DNA of 6,421 nt from Paraglaciecola arctica. GTDB lineage: Bacteria; Pseudomonadota; Gammaproteobacteria; Enterobacterales; Alteromonadaceae. The stretch covers positions 1 through 6,421 of the forward strand of contig QIJM01000471.1 of assembly GCA_003232445.1 (NCBI GenBank), read 5' to 3'. Every line of letters starts with the position of its first letter. Within the stretch, counting starts at the first letter, position 1. The notes beneath the pieces were generated by a model. The model was not told where the DNA came from and ran no database searches. It saw only the letters and a program-made list of their open reading frames with translations. The position numbers and the translations under genes were made by a program. Shown here piece after piece: positions 1-5,960 of this stretch.

Positions 1-90
1 GGCTGTGACGAAATACAAGGTTTTTGCTTTAGTCATCCATTGCCAGAACAAGAATTTATTGATTTTTTGCAACAGCATAGAGCCGTTTAG
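1..90 (+). CDS. EAL-domain protein, C-terminal end (partial)
   Basis: Frame 1 is open from the first base and ends in TAG at 88-90, giving 29 residues that begin GCDEIQGFCFSHPLPEQEF. The pattern (C)DEIQGFxFSxPLPxxEF is the hallmark end of EAL domains, the cyclic-di-GMP phosphodiesterase fold, where it forms the last beta strand and helix of the TIM barrel. Only the tail is visible, so catalytic residues (the EAL motif and metal ligands) and any GGDEF, PAS or membrane part cannot be judged. The protein stops soon after the domain, so EAL is the C-terminal module. It converges with the symporter gene, so the two are not in one transcript. Confidence 0.85.
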   Translation, partial: GCDEIQGFCFSHPLPEQEFIDFLQQHRAV

Positions 91-151
91 TTGACTGTAT
101 TTGCTTGATCCTTGGATGACTCTAAATTTTGGGGTGGGTAAATTGTTAGGA

Positions 152-164
152 TGGATTGGTATTA
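152..164 (+). repeat. 13-bp repeat TGGATTGGTATTA, left copy
   Basis: TGGATTGGTATTA here is the exact reverse complement of TAATACCAATCCA at 2141-2153. The match ends after 13 bases on both sides. The two copies bracket the symporter gene in inverted orientation. My recollection is that TAATACCAAT-type strings recur between genes in Alteromonadales, but I cannot verify that here. Confidence 0.5.
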
Positions 165-186
165 AACCCGTAATAATAGATAAAGC

Positions 187-226
187 GTAGTGTTTTACCG
201 AGTTATGCATTTAAGTAAAACACTAC
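187..226. terminator. Perfect 12-bp stem between convergent genes
   Basis: GTAGTGTTTTAC (187-198) is followed after 16 bases by its exact reverse complement GTAAAACACTAC (215-226). It sits between the end of the EAL gene and the end of the symporter gene, where a shared bidirectional terminator is expected. Neither side has a clean run of T after the stem, the loop is long and the stem is AT-rich, so it is not a textbook intrinsic terminator. It could instead be an RNA 3'-end stabiliser or a small palindromic repeat. The stem is certain, its function is inferred. Confidence 0.5.
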
Positions 227-265
227 TAACCTTACAATTTCTTAAAGGTAATCATTTACAGCGTT

Positions 266-1837
266 TTACCACCATGTGGCATACAAGGCCGTTAGAATAA
301 TTATTATGCCAATAGCGAGTATGTTAAACGAGCCTTTAGTGTCAAAGCTGACTTTATCGAGTGAAACGACTCCTGTGCCTCCAGCAACATAGTTTTTGCG
401 GGTTGCAATAGATGCCAATACTGCCAATGCTATGCAGGCTAAAAATACTACGCCCACTCTGTCCATAAAGGGTAAAGAAGGTAAAGCAATTTTAAACAAT
501 ATGGATAAAACCGCTGAGCCTACAGCTGCAGTAATCGCACCCACTGAATTCATGGTTTTCCAGAACATGCCCAGTAAGAAAATAACCACTATGCCAGGGG
601 TAAAGAAACCAGTAAATTCTTGTATATATTGAAACGCTTGTTCAAATTGTCCAAGTAAAGGTTTGGCACAAATCATTGCAATAATTAGCGCTAAAATGCT
701 CACGATACGGCCTACTTTTACATAGTGACTTTGGCTTTTGTCTTTTTTGAAATGAGAGTAAATATCCATAGTAAAGATAGTGGATATGCTGTTACACATA
801 GACGCTAATGAAGAGACTATCGCTGCGAACAATGCTGCAAACACTAAACCTTTTAATCCAACTGGCATCAGGTTCATTAAGCTTGGATAAGCTTGATCAG
901 CTCGGTCTAAATCCGTGAACAGTACCGATGCTGCTATGCCTGGAACAACCACAAAGAATGGCACTAAAATTTTCAAATAGGCCGCAAAAGCGATACCTTT
1001 TTGTGCTTCTGCTAAGTCTTTTGCTGCTAATGCGCGCTGAATTATATATTGGTTAAAACCCCAATAAGAAATATTCATCACCCACATGCCACCAATCAAC
1101 ACCGACAAGCCCGGCAGGCTAATATAGTGCGGGCTATCAGCAGCAAATATCATGTCAAATTTTTCGGGTGCCAGTTCTGTTAATATCGAAAATCCTGCTA
1201 ACACACCATTGCCATCCGATACTAAATCTAAACTAATATAAGTCAGGACTAGTCCACCAAATACTAACAAAATCACTTGGATAATATCGGTGTAAGCAAC
1301 GGCTTTTAGCCCGCCGTATGACGAATAAGCAATAGAGAACAAACCAAGGAATACCATGCCGTAGGCCAAGTCTACGCCAGTCATCGTGGTAATGGCTAAG
1401 CCTCCTAACCATAAAACAGCGGTCAAATTAACAAACACATAAACGGCCAACCAGAATACCGCCATAATGGTTTTTACTCGGCCATCAAAGCGTTGCTGCA
1501 AATACTGAGGCATAGTATAAATTTCATTTTTGAGGAAAATAGGTAGAAAATATTTACCCACTATGATCAAAGTAATCGCCGCCATCCACTCGTAAGATGC
1601 AATGGCTAACCCCAATACATAGCCTGAACCCGACATACCAATGATTTGTTCAGCTGAAATATTTGCCGCAATAAGTGATGCGCCTACGGCCCACCAAGGC
1701 AGGGATTTACTGGCTAAAAAATAATCTTTGGTATTCCTCTCATGGTTTTTTTCTGCTCTGGAGATATATAATGCAAGGGCTAAAAGCCCTAATACGTAAA
1801 CCACAAAAATGGCGATGTCGAGGCTTGCTAAATTCAT
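266..1837 (-). CDS. Sodium/solute symporter, vSGLT-like (probable Na+/sugar symporter)
   Basis: This 523-residue inner-membrane protein of the solute:sodium symporter (SSS) family very probably imports a hexose with Na+. Long stretches match, from memory, Vibrio parahaemolyticus vSGLT: DYFLASKSLPWWAVGASLIA (39-58), SAEQIIGMSGSGY (61-73), ASYEW (80-84), NISYWGFNQYIIQR (255-268), AAIVSSLASM (338-347) and FQYIQEFTG (402-410). Residues aligning with vSGLT sugar contacts are present (Q64, E83, N255, K289, Q406), as is the Na2-site serine pair S342/S343 and the gating Tyr Y258. About 14 hydrophobic helices can be counted; the external loop after about residue 305 is shorter than in vSGLT. The ATG is preceded by AGGA six bases upstream (1844-1847). 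No sugar-catabolic gene lies nearby, so the exact substrate is unknown. The gene stands alone, divergent from the ABC operon. Confidence 0.93.
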   Translation of the reverse strand: MNLASLDIAIFVVYVLGLLALALYISRAEKNHERNTKDYFLASKSLPWWAVGASLIAANISAEQIIGMSGSGYVLGLAIASYEWMAAITLIIVGKYFLPIFLKNEIYTMPQYLQQRFDGRVKTIMAVFWLAVYVFVNLTAVLWLGGLAITTMTGVDLAYGMVFLGLFSIAYSSYGGLKAVAYTDIIQVILLVFGGLVLTYISLDLVSDGNGVLAGFSILTELAPEKFDMIFAADSPHYISLPGLSVLIGGMWVMNISYWGFNQYIIQRALAAKDLAEAQKGIAFAAYLKILVPFFVVVPGIAASVLFTDLDRADQAYPSLMNLMPVGLKGLVFAALFAAIVSSLASMCNSISTIFTMDIYSHFKKDKSQSHYVKVGRIVSILALIIAMICAKPLLGQFEQAFQYIQEFTGFFTPGIVVIFLLGMFWKTMNSVGAITAAVGSAVLSILFKIALPSLPFMDRVGVVFLACIALAVLASIATRKNYVAGGTGVVSLDKVSFDTKGSFNILAIGIIIILTALYATWW

Positions 1838-1843
1838 CTAGAG

Positions 1844-1847
1844 TCCT
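1844..1847 (-). promoter_or_regulatory. Ribosome binding site of the symporter gene
   Basis: On the - strand AGGA precedes the ATG by six bases (AGGACTCTAG-ATG). This supports the annotated start, which also places the first hydrophobic helix right at the N-terminus, as expected for this family. Confidence 0.7.
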
Positions 1848-1914
1848 AATTTTTATAATTATTGTAAAGTTTATGTTAGTTAATAGCCTAACGGCTTTAC
1901 ATATTAATTGCACT

Positions 1915-1935
1915 TGATAGCTTACTATCAGTATA
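1915..1935 (-). promoter_or_regulatory. Possible symporter promoter -10 with adjoining palindrome
   Basis: Read on the - strand, TATACT (1930-1935, one mismatch to TATAAT) runs directly into TGATAG-TAAG-CTATCA, a hyphenated 6-bp palindrome (1915-1930). A palindrome at the -10/+1 region is where a repressor operator would be expected, for example for a sugar-responsive regulator. No convincing -35 box lies 16-18 bases upstream and no regulator gene is visible. A 6-bp palindrome can occur by chance in this much DNA, so this is only a candidate. Confidence 0.25.
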
Positions 1936-2140
1936 TAAAATAATAGCGTTGGTTATTACCGTAAAGTCTAAATGCAATGTAGCCACGATTTAGCCAGTGA
2001 TAAAAGACCAAGAGAACAAACGGGGCGGAATGTCTCACATAGCTAAATCATGTCGATTCTGGTTAGTTAATTTCAGAGTCAACTACCGTTTGTGTTTTGA
2101 TACTGAATTTTTTCTACAAGCTCTTTGGAATTTAAGTGTA

Positions 2141-2153
2141 TAATACCAATCCA
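2141..2153 (-). repeat. 13-bp repeat TGGATTGGTATTA, right inverted copy
   Basis: Inverted partner of the copy at 152-164. It overlaps the upstream TATAAT hexamer (2139-2144) of the ABC operon's leader. It is also part of a short local inverted repeat, CCAAT-CCAC-ATTGG (2146-2159). Confidence 0.5.
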
Positions 2154-2184
2154 CATTGGCCGCGAGCCTCGGTTGCAAAAGATT

Positions 2185-2190
2185 TATAAT
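2185..2190 (+). promoter_or_regulatory. Candidate -10 box of the ABC exporter operon
   Basis: A perfect TATAAT lies about 50 bases before the ATPase start codon. The expected -35 position (about 2162-2167) holds GC-rich sequence with no TTGACA resemblance, so the promoter would need an activator or be weak. A second TATAAT at 2139-2144 is an alternative, also without a good -35 box. Confidence 0.35.
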
Positions 2191-2224
2191 GGGAAATTTT
2201 TTGAGACTAATCTAATACTCATCT

Positions 2225-2232
2225 GGGAGAGG
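2225..2232 (+). promoter_or_regulatory. Ribosome binding site of the ABC ATPase gene
   Basis: GGGAGAGG ends eight bases before the ATG at 2241. This strong purine-rich site fixes the start codon and indicates that the gene is still equipped for efficient translation in spite of its altered P-loop. Confidence 0.7.
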
Positions 2233-2240
2233 CACTTTCA

Positions 2241-2996
2241 ATGTTGGTTGTTAAGCAGATCAGTAAAAACTTCGGTTCATTTCAAGCACTAGACAACGTT
2301 TCCTTTGAAATGAATACAGGCGATATCGTCGGACTCTTAGGTAAAAAAACCACCTTGATGCGTATTTTGACTTCTTTTATTACAGCATCATCTGGTACGG
2401 TCACCATTGATGGTGATGATATCACTAAGCATTCATTGACTATTCGGCAAAAAATTGGCTATTTGCCAGAGAAACCTCCGCTGTATGGCGATATGACAGT
2501 ACAGTATTACCTAAAATTTGCGGCTGAAATAAAAGGCGTGCCAAAAAATAAACGACAATTTCAGCTAGCTAAAGTATTGGAAGAATGTGACTTAGAGCAG
2601 GTTAAACAAAAAACTATTGCGACATTATCCAAAGGCTATAAACAGCGAGTTGGCATTGCTCAAGCTATTATTCACGAGCCTAAGTTACTCATTTTAGATG
2701 AACCCACTAGCGGTCTTGACCCCATGCAAATTCAACAAGTATTGGCCTTGATCAAAAACCAACGAGACCAAAGAACGGTGCTGTTAAGCACTCACACCTT
2801 GACTGAAATTGAGCAAATAGCTCAACGGGTATTAATGATTAAATCGGGGCGAATAGTGCTTGATGATCCTTTAGAACAGTTATTGAAAAACAAAGATGCT
2901 AGTCAATCACAGCCTTTAACCTTAGAGCAGGTTTTCATCAACCATCATCAACCCCAGACACCAGTAGAAGAAGCATTACAGGTGTCGGATGAATAA
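2241..2996 (+). CDS. GldA-like ABC exporter ATPase with a shortened Walker A
   Basis: This is the nucleotide-binding subunit (251 residues) of an ABC-2 type exporter, cytoplasmic and membrane-associated. In order it shows the A-loop aromatic region (NFGSFQALDNVSF, 10-22), a Walker A remnant GLLGKKTTLM (31-40), the Q-loop region IGYLPEKPPLYGD (72-84), the signature LSKGYKQRV (129-137), Walker B LLILDE (149-154), D-loop SGLD (157-160), H-loop H185 and a C-terminal TLEQVF (227-232). The family's P-loop normally reads G-L-x-G-x-N-G-A-G-K-T-T. Here NGAG is absent, so no GxxxxGK[ST] exists, and ATP binding should be badly impaired. The frame is otherwise intact, so either this is a real in-frame 12-base deletion beside an A7 run (2343-2349) or an assembly error. 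The end overlaps the permease start by 8 bp. The actual cargo of such exporters in Proteobacteria is not known; the GldA name comes from Flavobacterium gliding genes. Confidence 0.9.
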   Translation: MLVVKQISKNFGSFQALDNVSFEMNTGDIVGLLGKKTTLMRILTSFITASSGTVTIDGDDITKHSLTIRQKIGYLPEKPPLYGDMTVQYYLKFAAEIKGVPKNKRQFQLAKVLEECDLEQVKQKTIATLSKGYKQRVGIAQAIIHEPKLLILDEPTSGLDPMQIQQVLALIKNQRDQRTVLLSTHTLTEIEQIAQRVLMIKSGRIVLDDPLEQLLKNKDASQSQPLTLEQVFINHHQPQTPVEEALQVSDE

Positions 2997-3699
2997 AATC
3001 TTCGCGTTAACAAAAAAGGAATTACACAGCTTTTTTAGCTCGCCGATTGCCTACATTATTTTAATTGTAATGCTGTCTTTGTTTAATATTTTCTTTTTTC
3101 TGATCATCGATCAAAATCGCGAGGTGTCGCTACGAGATGTTTTTCAACTTATGGAGTTTATGTTGTTGTTTTTTATCCCGCTATTAACCATGCGGTTATT
3201 TTCTGAAGAAAAATCAAATGGCACTATGGAATTTTTGCTGACGTCACCCTTAACCCATACCATGATTGTATTGGGTAAATATTTTAGCATACTCATTTTC
3301 TACACCCTGTTGATTAGCCTGACGGTTACTTATTACTTTATCGTTGAATATTTTGGTGATCCCGACCCATTCAGCATGTTATCGGGGTATTTAGGGATTT
3401 GGTTAGAAGGGGCATTTTTTATTGCTGTTGGTTTACTCGCTTCGTCTTGGACATCTAACCAAATAATTGCCGCTATGGTGTCTTATCTGATTTTATTTTT
3501 ACTTTATTTTTCCACCAGCTTTACCCAATACGTTACCGGTTCTGCCGAACATTTCCTTACTCATTTTAGTACGCATACACACTTAGAAAACTTCGCAATA
3601 GGCATCATTACGCCCAGTGACGTGGTTTATTATTTAACGGGTATTTTACTTTGTTTGGTATTAACACGACTAAGTATCGACAACAGGTTGTGGCACTAA
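2989..3699 (+). CDS. GldF-like ABC-2 permease
   Basis: An integral inner-membrane permease of 236 residues, a usual length for this family, with about six hydrophobic helices (near residues 19-40, 54-68, 96-119, 136-153, 158-176 and 211-227). The cytoplasmic stretch PLLTMRLFSEEKSNGTMEFL (64-83) followed by LTSP is the most conserved block of this ABC-2 subfamily (PLLTMRxxxEExxxGTxExLLTSP) and probably carries the coupling helix. HLENFAIGIITPSDVVYYL (198-216) matches the conserved block before the last helix. The ATG lies inside the end of the ATPase gene (GGATGAATAA), with AGG six bases upstream, so translation is coupled. It would form the channel with the upstream ATPase and associate with the downstream GldG-like protein. 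No frameshift or lost motif is visible. Confidence 0.92.
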   Translation: MNKIFALTKKELHSFFSSPIAYIILIVMLSLFNIFFFLIIDQNREVSLRDVFQLMEFMLLFFIPLLTMRLFSEEKSNGTMEFLLTSPLTHTMIVLGKYFSILIFYTLLISLTVTYYFIVEYFGDPDPFSMLSGYLGIWLEGAFFIAVGLLASSWTSNQIIAAMVSYLILFLLYFSTSFTQYVTGSAEHFLTHFSTHTHLENFAIGIITPSDVVYYLTGILLCLVLTRLSIDNRLWH

Positions 3700-5319
3700 A
3701 TGAATAAACGTACCCTTTTTCCCTTGTTCTGTGGTTTTGCACTCTTAAGCCTTATCCTCGGATTATCGCTTTTTTATATCGAACAACAGTTTAGCTATCT
3801 GGCAAGTGCGCTGGCCGTTATTGGTGGCATTGCATTTTTTGTGCTGCTCAGTTTGATTATTAAACATAATTTTGGCCAAATTAAATCGACTGGTTCAGTT
3901 AGTCTTTTTAGCCTCAAACGATGGAAAAAAGTGGGCATTGTTTTTTGCATCGTCACAGGCAGCGTTGTGTTTATTGGGGTAAGTCATTATTTAGCCAATA
4001 ATTCGAGCATAAGATGGGATGTCACACAAGATAAGCAACATACTTTATCTAACAATACCATCGAATATGTCAGCACATTGACCCATGAGGTTCAGTTAAC
4101 GGCCTTTTATGTAGGAATGCCACCCAAATACCTGCAAGACCTATTCAAAGAATACGAAAGAGCATCCGCTGGTGTTATTAAAACCGAAATCATCGACCCT
4201 ATTGAGCAGATTGCTTATGCCGCAAAATTTGGCAACGCAATCAATGCTAAAGAACGAAAAGTGATTGTTCAATCTGGCGACAACCGTAAAGACGTTGATT
4301 TCACCCAAAACTCCTTGACTGAAGAAAAACTAACCAATGCAATAGCCCGTGCTAGCCGCGCACCAAGAACCGTTTATTTTCTCACTGGACATGGTGAATA
4401 TTCGATTTCAAATGAGGAATACGCTGGTTTATCCAAATTCAAACAGTTGTTAGCGGATAATAACATTCACAGTAAAACGTTGATGTTAGGTATTAGTAAG
4501 TCTATCCCAGCAGATTGTGATGTGTTGATTATTGCTGGGCCCACAAGCGAATTAAGCCAAAATGAAGAAGCCCTAATTAGTGACTACTTAACAAAAGGCG
4601 GTGATGCGTTATTTTTAATCGAACACACCTTAGTCACTACTCCAGACAAGCCGTTAAGCGCAGAACAATTGCAAAAAAATCCAAATTTAAACGCCATTCT
4701 TAATCAATGGGGTCTTGATGTTCAATCAGACATTGTGGTCGATTTTACCAATCATATTGGTGATGATGTTGGCAGCCCAGCGACTAAAAATTATCAGCGT
4801 CATAAAGCGATAACTGAAGGTTTGGATTACACCTTTTACGTGCGTCCTCGCTCTATTCGTGTTTTGCTACAGCGCCGTGCAAGCATCAAACATGCGGTCA
4901 TAGTCTCAACCGCATCAACAGAAAATAGTTGGGCTGAAACCAATCGAACCTTAGATATACAATTTGATCCCAATATCGATACTGCCGGCCCAGTGCCATT
5001 TGCTTACGTAGTGATGGAAGAGAAAAATGAAGCGCTGCAAAGTGATAAGTCATCAGATACCCGATTGATAGTGTTCACCGACGCAGATTTTTTAAGCAAC
5101 GTTTATATCAATCAATACAGCAACGCACAAATGGGACTAAACCTAGTTAACTGGTTAGCAGAGCTAGACTACAAAACCTTTGTTAGTGCAAAAGAGATAA
5201 AAGTTGAACGTTTAGATTTAACCAGCAAACAGAAACGCCAAGTCATAGTGATACTGTTTTTACTGCCTTTTTTCTTTGTTATTGTGGGACTAGTGGTGTG
5301 GTTAAGACGTAAGAGATAG
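3700..5319 (+). CDS. GldG-like ABC transporter auxiliary protein
   Basis: A 539-residue membrane protein matching the GldG / ABC-type 'gliding motility auxiliary' family (ABC_transp_aux domain). Two helices lie near 8-27 and 34-54, a third near 78-97, then a large extracytoplasmic part (about 100-512) and a final anchor (514-534) ending WLRRKR. Recognisable blocks are RWDVTQDKQHTLSNNT (105-120), typical of the start of the domain, VYFLTGHGE (225-233), LIIAGPTSELSQNEEALISD (276-295), LTKGGDALFLIE (297-308), SWAETN (410-415) and LIVFTDADFLSN (456-467). The ATG follows the permease TAA with no gap (TAAATG), so expression is coupled. Known members work with the ABC pair in export or surface assembly; the molecular role is not established. 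The extra N-terminal helix pair resembles a remnant of an ABC-2 permease part, as in many proteobacterial members. The gene looks complete. Confidence 0.9.
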   Translation: MNKRTLFPLFCGFALLSLILGLSLFYIEQQFSYLASALAVIGGIAFFVLLSLIIKHNFGQIKSTGSVSLFSLKRWKKVGIVFCIVTGSVVFIGVSHYLANNSSIRWDVTQDKQHTLSNNTIEYVSTLTHEVQLTAFYVGMPPKYLQDLFKEYERASAGVIKTEIIDPIEQIAYAAKFGNAINAKERKVIVQSGDNRKDVDFTQNSLTEEKLTNAIARASRAPRTVYFLTGHGEYSISNEEYAGLSKFKQLLADNNIHSKTLMLGISKSIPADCDVLIIAGPTSELSQNEEALISDYLTKGGDALFLIEHTLVTTPDKPLSAEQLQKNPNLNAILNQWGLDVQSDIVVDFTNHIGDDVGSPATKNYQRHKAITEGLDYTFYVRPRSIRVLLQRRASIKHAVIVSTASTENSWAETNRTLDIQFDPNIDTAGPVPFAYVVMEEKNEALQSDKSSDTRLIVFTDADFLSNVYINQYSNAQMGLNLVNWLAELDYKTFVSAKEIKVERLDLTSKQKRQVIVILFLLPFFFVIVGLVVWLRRKR

Positions 5320-5408
5320 AAGTGATAAAATTCCCCCTTTACTATTTAATACTCTCTAATCGGCCAATCCTTTATACGAAGACCTTTTACTTGTTCGAAT
5401 TCTCTAAT

Positions 5409-5436
5409 TGTAGTGGTCAAGTTGTAGTGGTCAAGT
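5409..5436 (+). repeat. 14-bp tandem duplication of the IS tip
   Basis: TGTAGTGGTCAAGT occurs twice head to tail without spacer (5409-5422 and 5423-5436). The unit is the terminal sequence of the IS fragment, and the inner copy overlaps the ancestral transposase stop codon (5431-5433). Which copy is the original tip is unknown. Confidence 0.85.
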
Positions 5437-5663
5437 GTTATTGGCCACGGTTTAATAGTAAAGCCAGTATCTTCTTTCTGACTCGTTTGGACTTAAACCA
5501 CCGTTATAGTGATGTGGCCTAGTCTGGCTGTAATAGCCAACAATATATATGTGTTGTTTAACTTCCGTAAAATATGGGTAATCTGTTGCTGGGTTCCATT
5601 CCGTTTTTAACCATCTAAAGAATCGCTTCATTGGACTATTATCCCAACAATTTCCTCTACGAC
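5431..5663 (-). pseudogene. IS3-family transposase (orfB) C-terminal remnant
   Basis: The readable frame gives CRRGNCWDNSPMKRFFRWLK, then TEWNP, and later YYSQTRPHHYNGGLSPNESE, the conserved end of the IS3-family DDE (rve-type) integrase core. The first two catalytic Asp residues are missing with the 5' part. The third catalytic residue, the Glu of the usual DNxPMERFF block, is Lys here (AAG in place of GAG), while the Lys seven residues further on is kept. The frame hits TAA at 5452-5454 after ERRYWLYY, but continuing past it reads TVANNT and then TGA (5431-5433), the sort of tail full-length relatives have. The TAA is thus probably a nonsense change. Truncated, catalytically dead and decayed. 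Confidence 0.8.
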
Positions 5664-5791
5664 AGCCTGTCTGCACGATAAATACCAAAGCTCATATCAA
5701 CACGTTTATCTGAATAGGGGAGTTTGTAACGAACGTCAAAGCAATAAAAACCCCCGTTACAGGCACTGAAGTCAGGCGCTGGCGGGAACAT
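5657..5791 (-). other. Unidentified short frame cut at the IS junction
   Basis: From ATG at 5789-5791 a 44-residue frame reads MFPPAPDFSACNGGFYCFDV, continues with RYKLPYSDKRVDMSFGIYRA and ends DRLS at a TAG that falls in the IS-derived sequence. The composition is protein-like (aromatic and charged residues mixed, two Cys), unlike translated random DNA, but I do not recognise a family. There is no ribosome binding site before this ATG. A TTG at 5861-5863 would extend it to 68 residues with a low-complexity start. It may be the surviving piece of a gene whose 3' part was lost, or a chance frame; I would not call it a functional gene. Confidence 0.25.
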
Positions 5792-5927
5792 AACTATCTG
5801 ATTAACTGGTTGATATATAAATAATAAATAAGTTTGTCTATTCGCCAGTACTACTAAAAACAAAAGTCACACTTCAATAAGCGCCTTTTGAGCCAGCCCT
5901 TATTCCTCAACAATATCACTTTTATGC

Positions 5928-5938
5928 TATATTAATAT
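5928..5938 (+). promoter_or_regulatory. AT-rich promoter/operator candidate of the parDE pair
   Basis: The stretch around 5928-5940 (TATATTAATATTT) contains the 10-bp palindrome ATATTAATAT (5929-5938) and -10-like hexamers TATATT and TATTAA, about 30-40 bases before the antitoxin ATG. TCAACA (5907-5912) is a fair -35 match at 17 bases from TATTAA. ParD proteins repress their own promoter by binding palindromes overlapping the -10, so this is the natural place for the operator. AT-rich palindromes are common by chance. Confidence 0.3.
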
Positions 5939-5953
5939 TTAATACTGACAGTT

Positions 5954-5960
5954 GAAGAGG
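5954..5960 (+). promoter_or_regulatory. Ribosome binding site of the antitoxin gene
   Basis: GAAGAGG ends eight bases before the ATG at 5969. It favours that start over the out-of-frame ATG at 5964. Confidence 0.65.

Larger units (their letters stand above)
1838..2240. other. Divergent intergenic region, symporter / ABC operon
   Basis: These 403 bases separate the two divergent start codons and should hold both promoters. They contain the - strand RBS and -10/palindrome candidate for the symporter, two TATAAT hexamers on the + strand (2139-2144 and 2185-2190), and TAATACCAATCCA (2141-2153), which is repeated inverted at 152-164. The stretch from about 1940 to 2135 shows no convincing gene, tRNA or known RNA. 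It has two long-range 8-bp inverted repeats (1987-1994 with 2042-2049, and 2016-2023 with 2086-2093) that are within chance expectation. Confidence 0.6.
5409..5663 (-). mobile_element. IS3-family insertion sequence, 3'-end remnant
   Basis: The fragment keeps the distal third of the transposase and one element end. On the - strand the end reads TTGACCACTACA, so on the + strand it starts TGTAGTGGTCAA, with the TG...CA ends typical of IS3 elements. No matching inverted end (TTGACCACTACA on the + strand) occurs to the right, so the 5' half, including orfA and most of orfB, is gone. Similarity stops around 5660-5666, at a small palindrome GACAGCCTGTC (5661-5671), where unrelated sequence begins. 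No target-site duplication can be identified. The fragment cannot move by itself. Confidence 0.8.

Noticed and set aside
396..632. 78-codon open frame on the + strand
   Set aside because: It lies fully antisense to the symporter gene, has no RBS and its translation resembles no protein; a shadow frame.
1675..1917. 80-codon open frame on the + strand across the symporter start
   Set aside because: Mostly antisense to the conserved N-terminus of the symporter, no RBS, and no family resemblance.
1972..2046. 24-codon frame (MQCSHDLASDKRP...) in the divergent intergenic region
   Set aside because: Very short, no convincing ribosome binding site and no recognisable sequence; expected by chance in 400 bases.
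1987..2093. Two interleaved 8-bp inverted repeats (GATTTAGC/GCTAAATC and ACAAACGG/CCGTTTGT), a possible pseudoknot or riboswitch
   Set aside because: About one 8-bp inverted match is expected by chance in a 400-base region, the loops are 47 and 62 bases, and no known riboswitch core motif is present.
5353..5408. TCTCTAAT direct repeat, second copy touching the IS end, as a target-site duplication
   Set aside because: Both copies are on the same side of the IS fragment and the unit is longer than the 3-4 bp usual for IS3 elements.
5322..5522. 66-codon frame starting GTG just after the GldG-like stop, a candidate fourth operon gene
   Set aside because: It runs through the tandem IS tip and antisense to the transposase remnant, and its N-terminal part does not resemble DUF4340 or any family I know.
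5725..5850. Possible integron attC-like site (TGTAACG/CGTTACA, and CTGGCG/CGCCAG further on)
   Set aside because: The paired boxes do not fit the R/L box layout with GTTRRRY and RYYYAAC in the correct order, and there is no cassette or integrase nearby.
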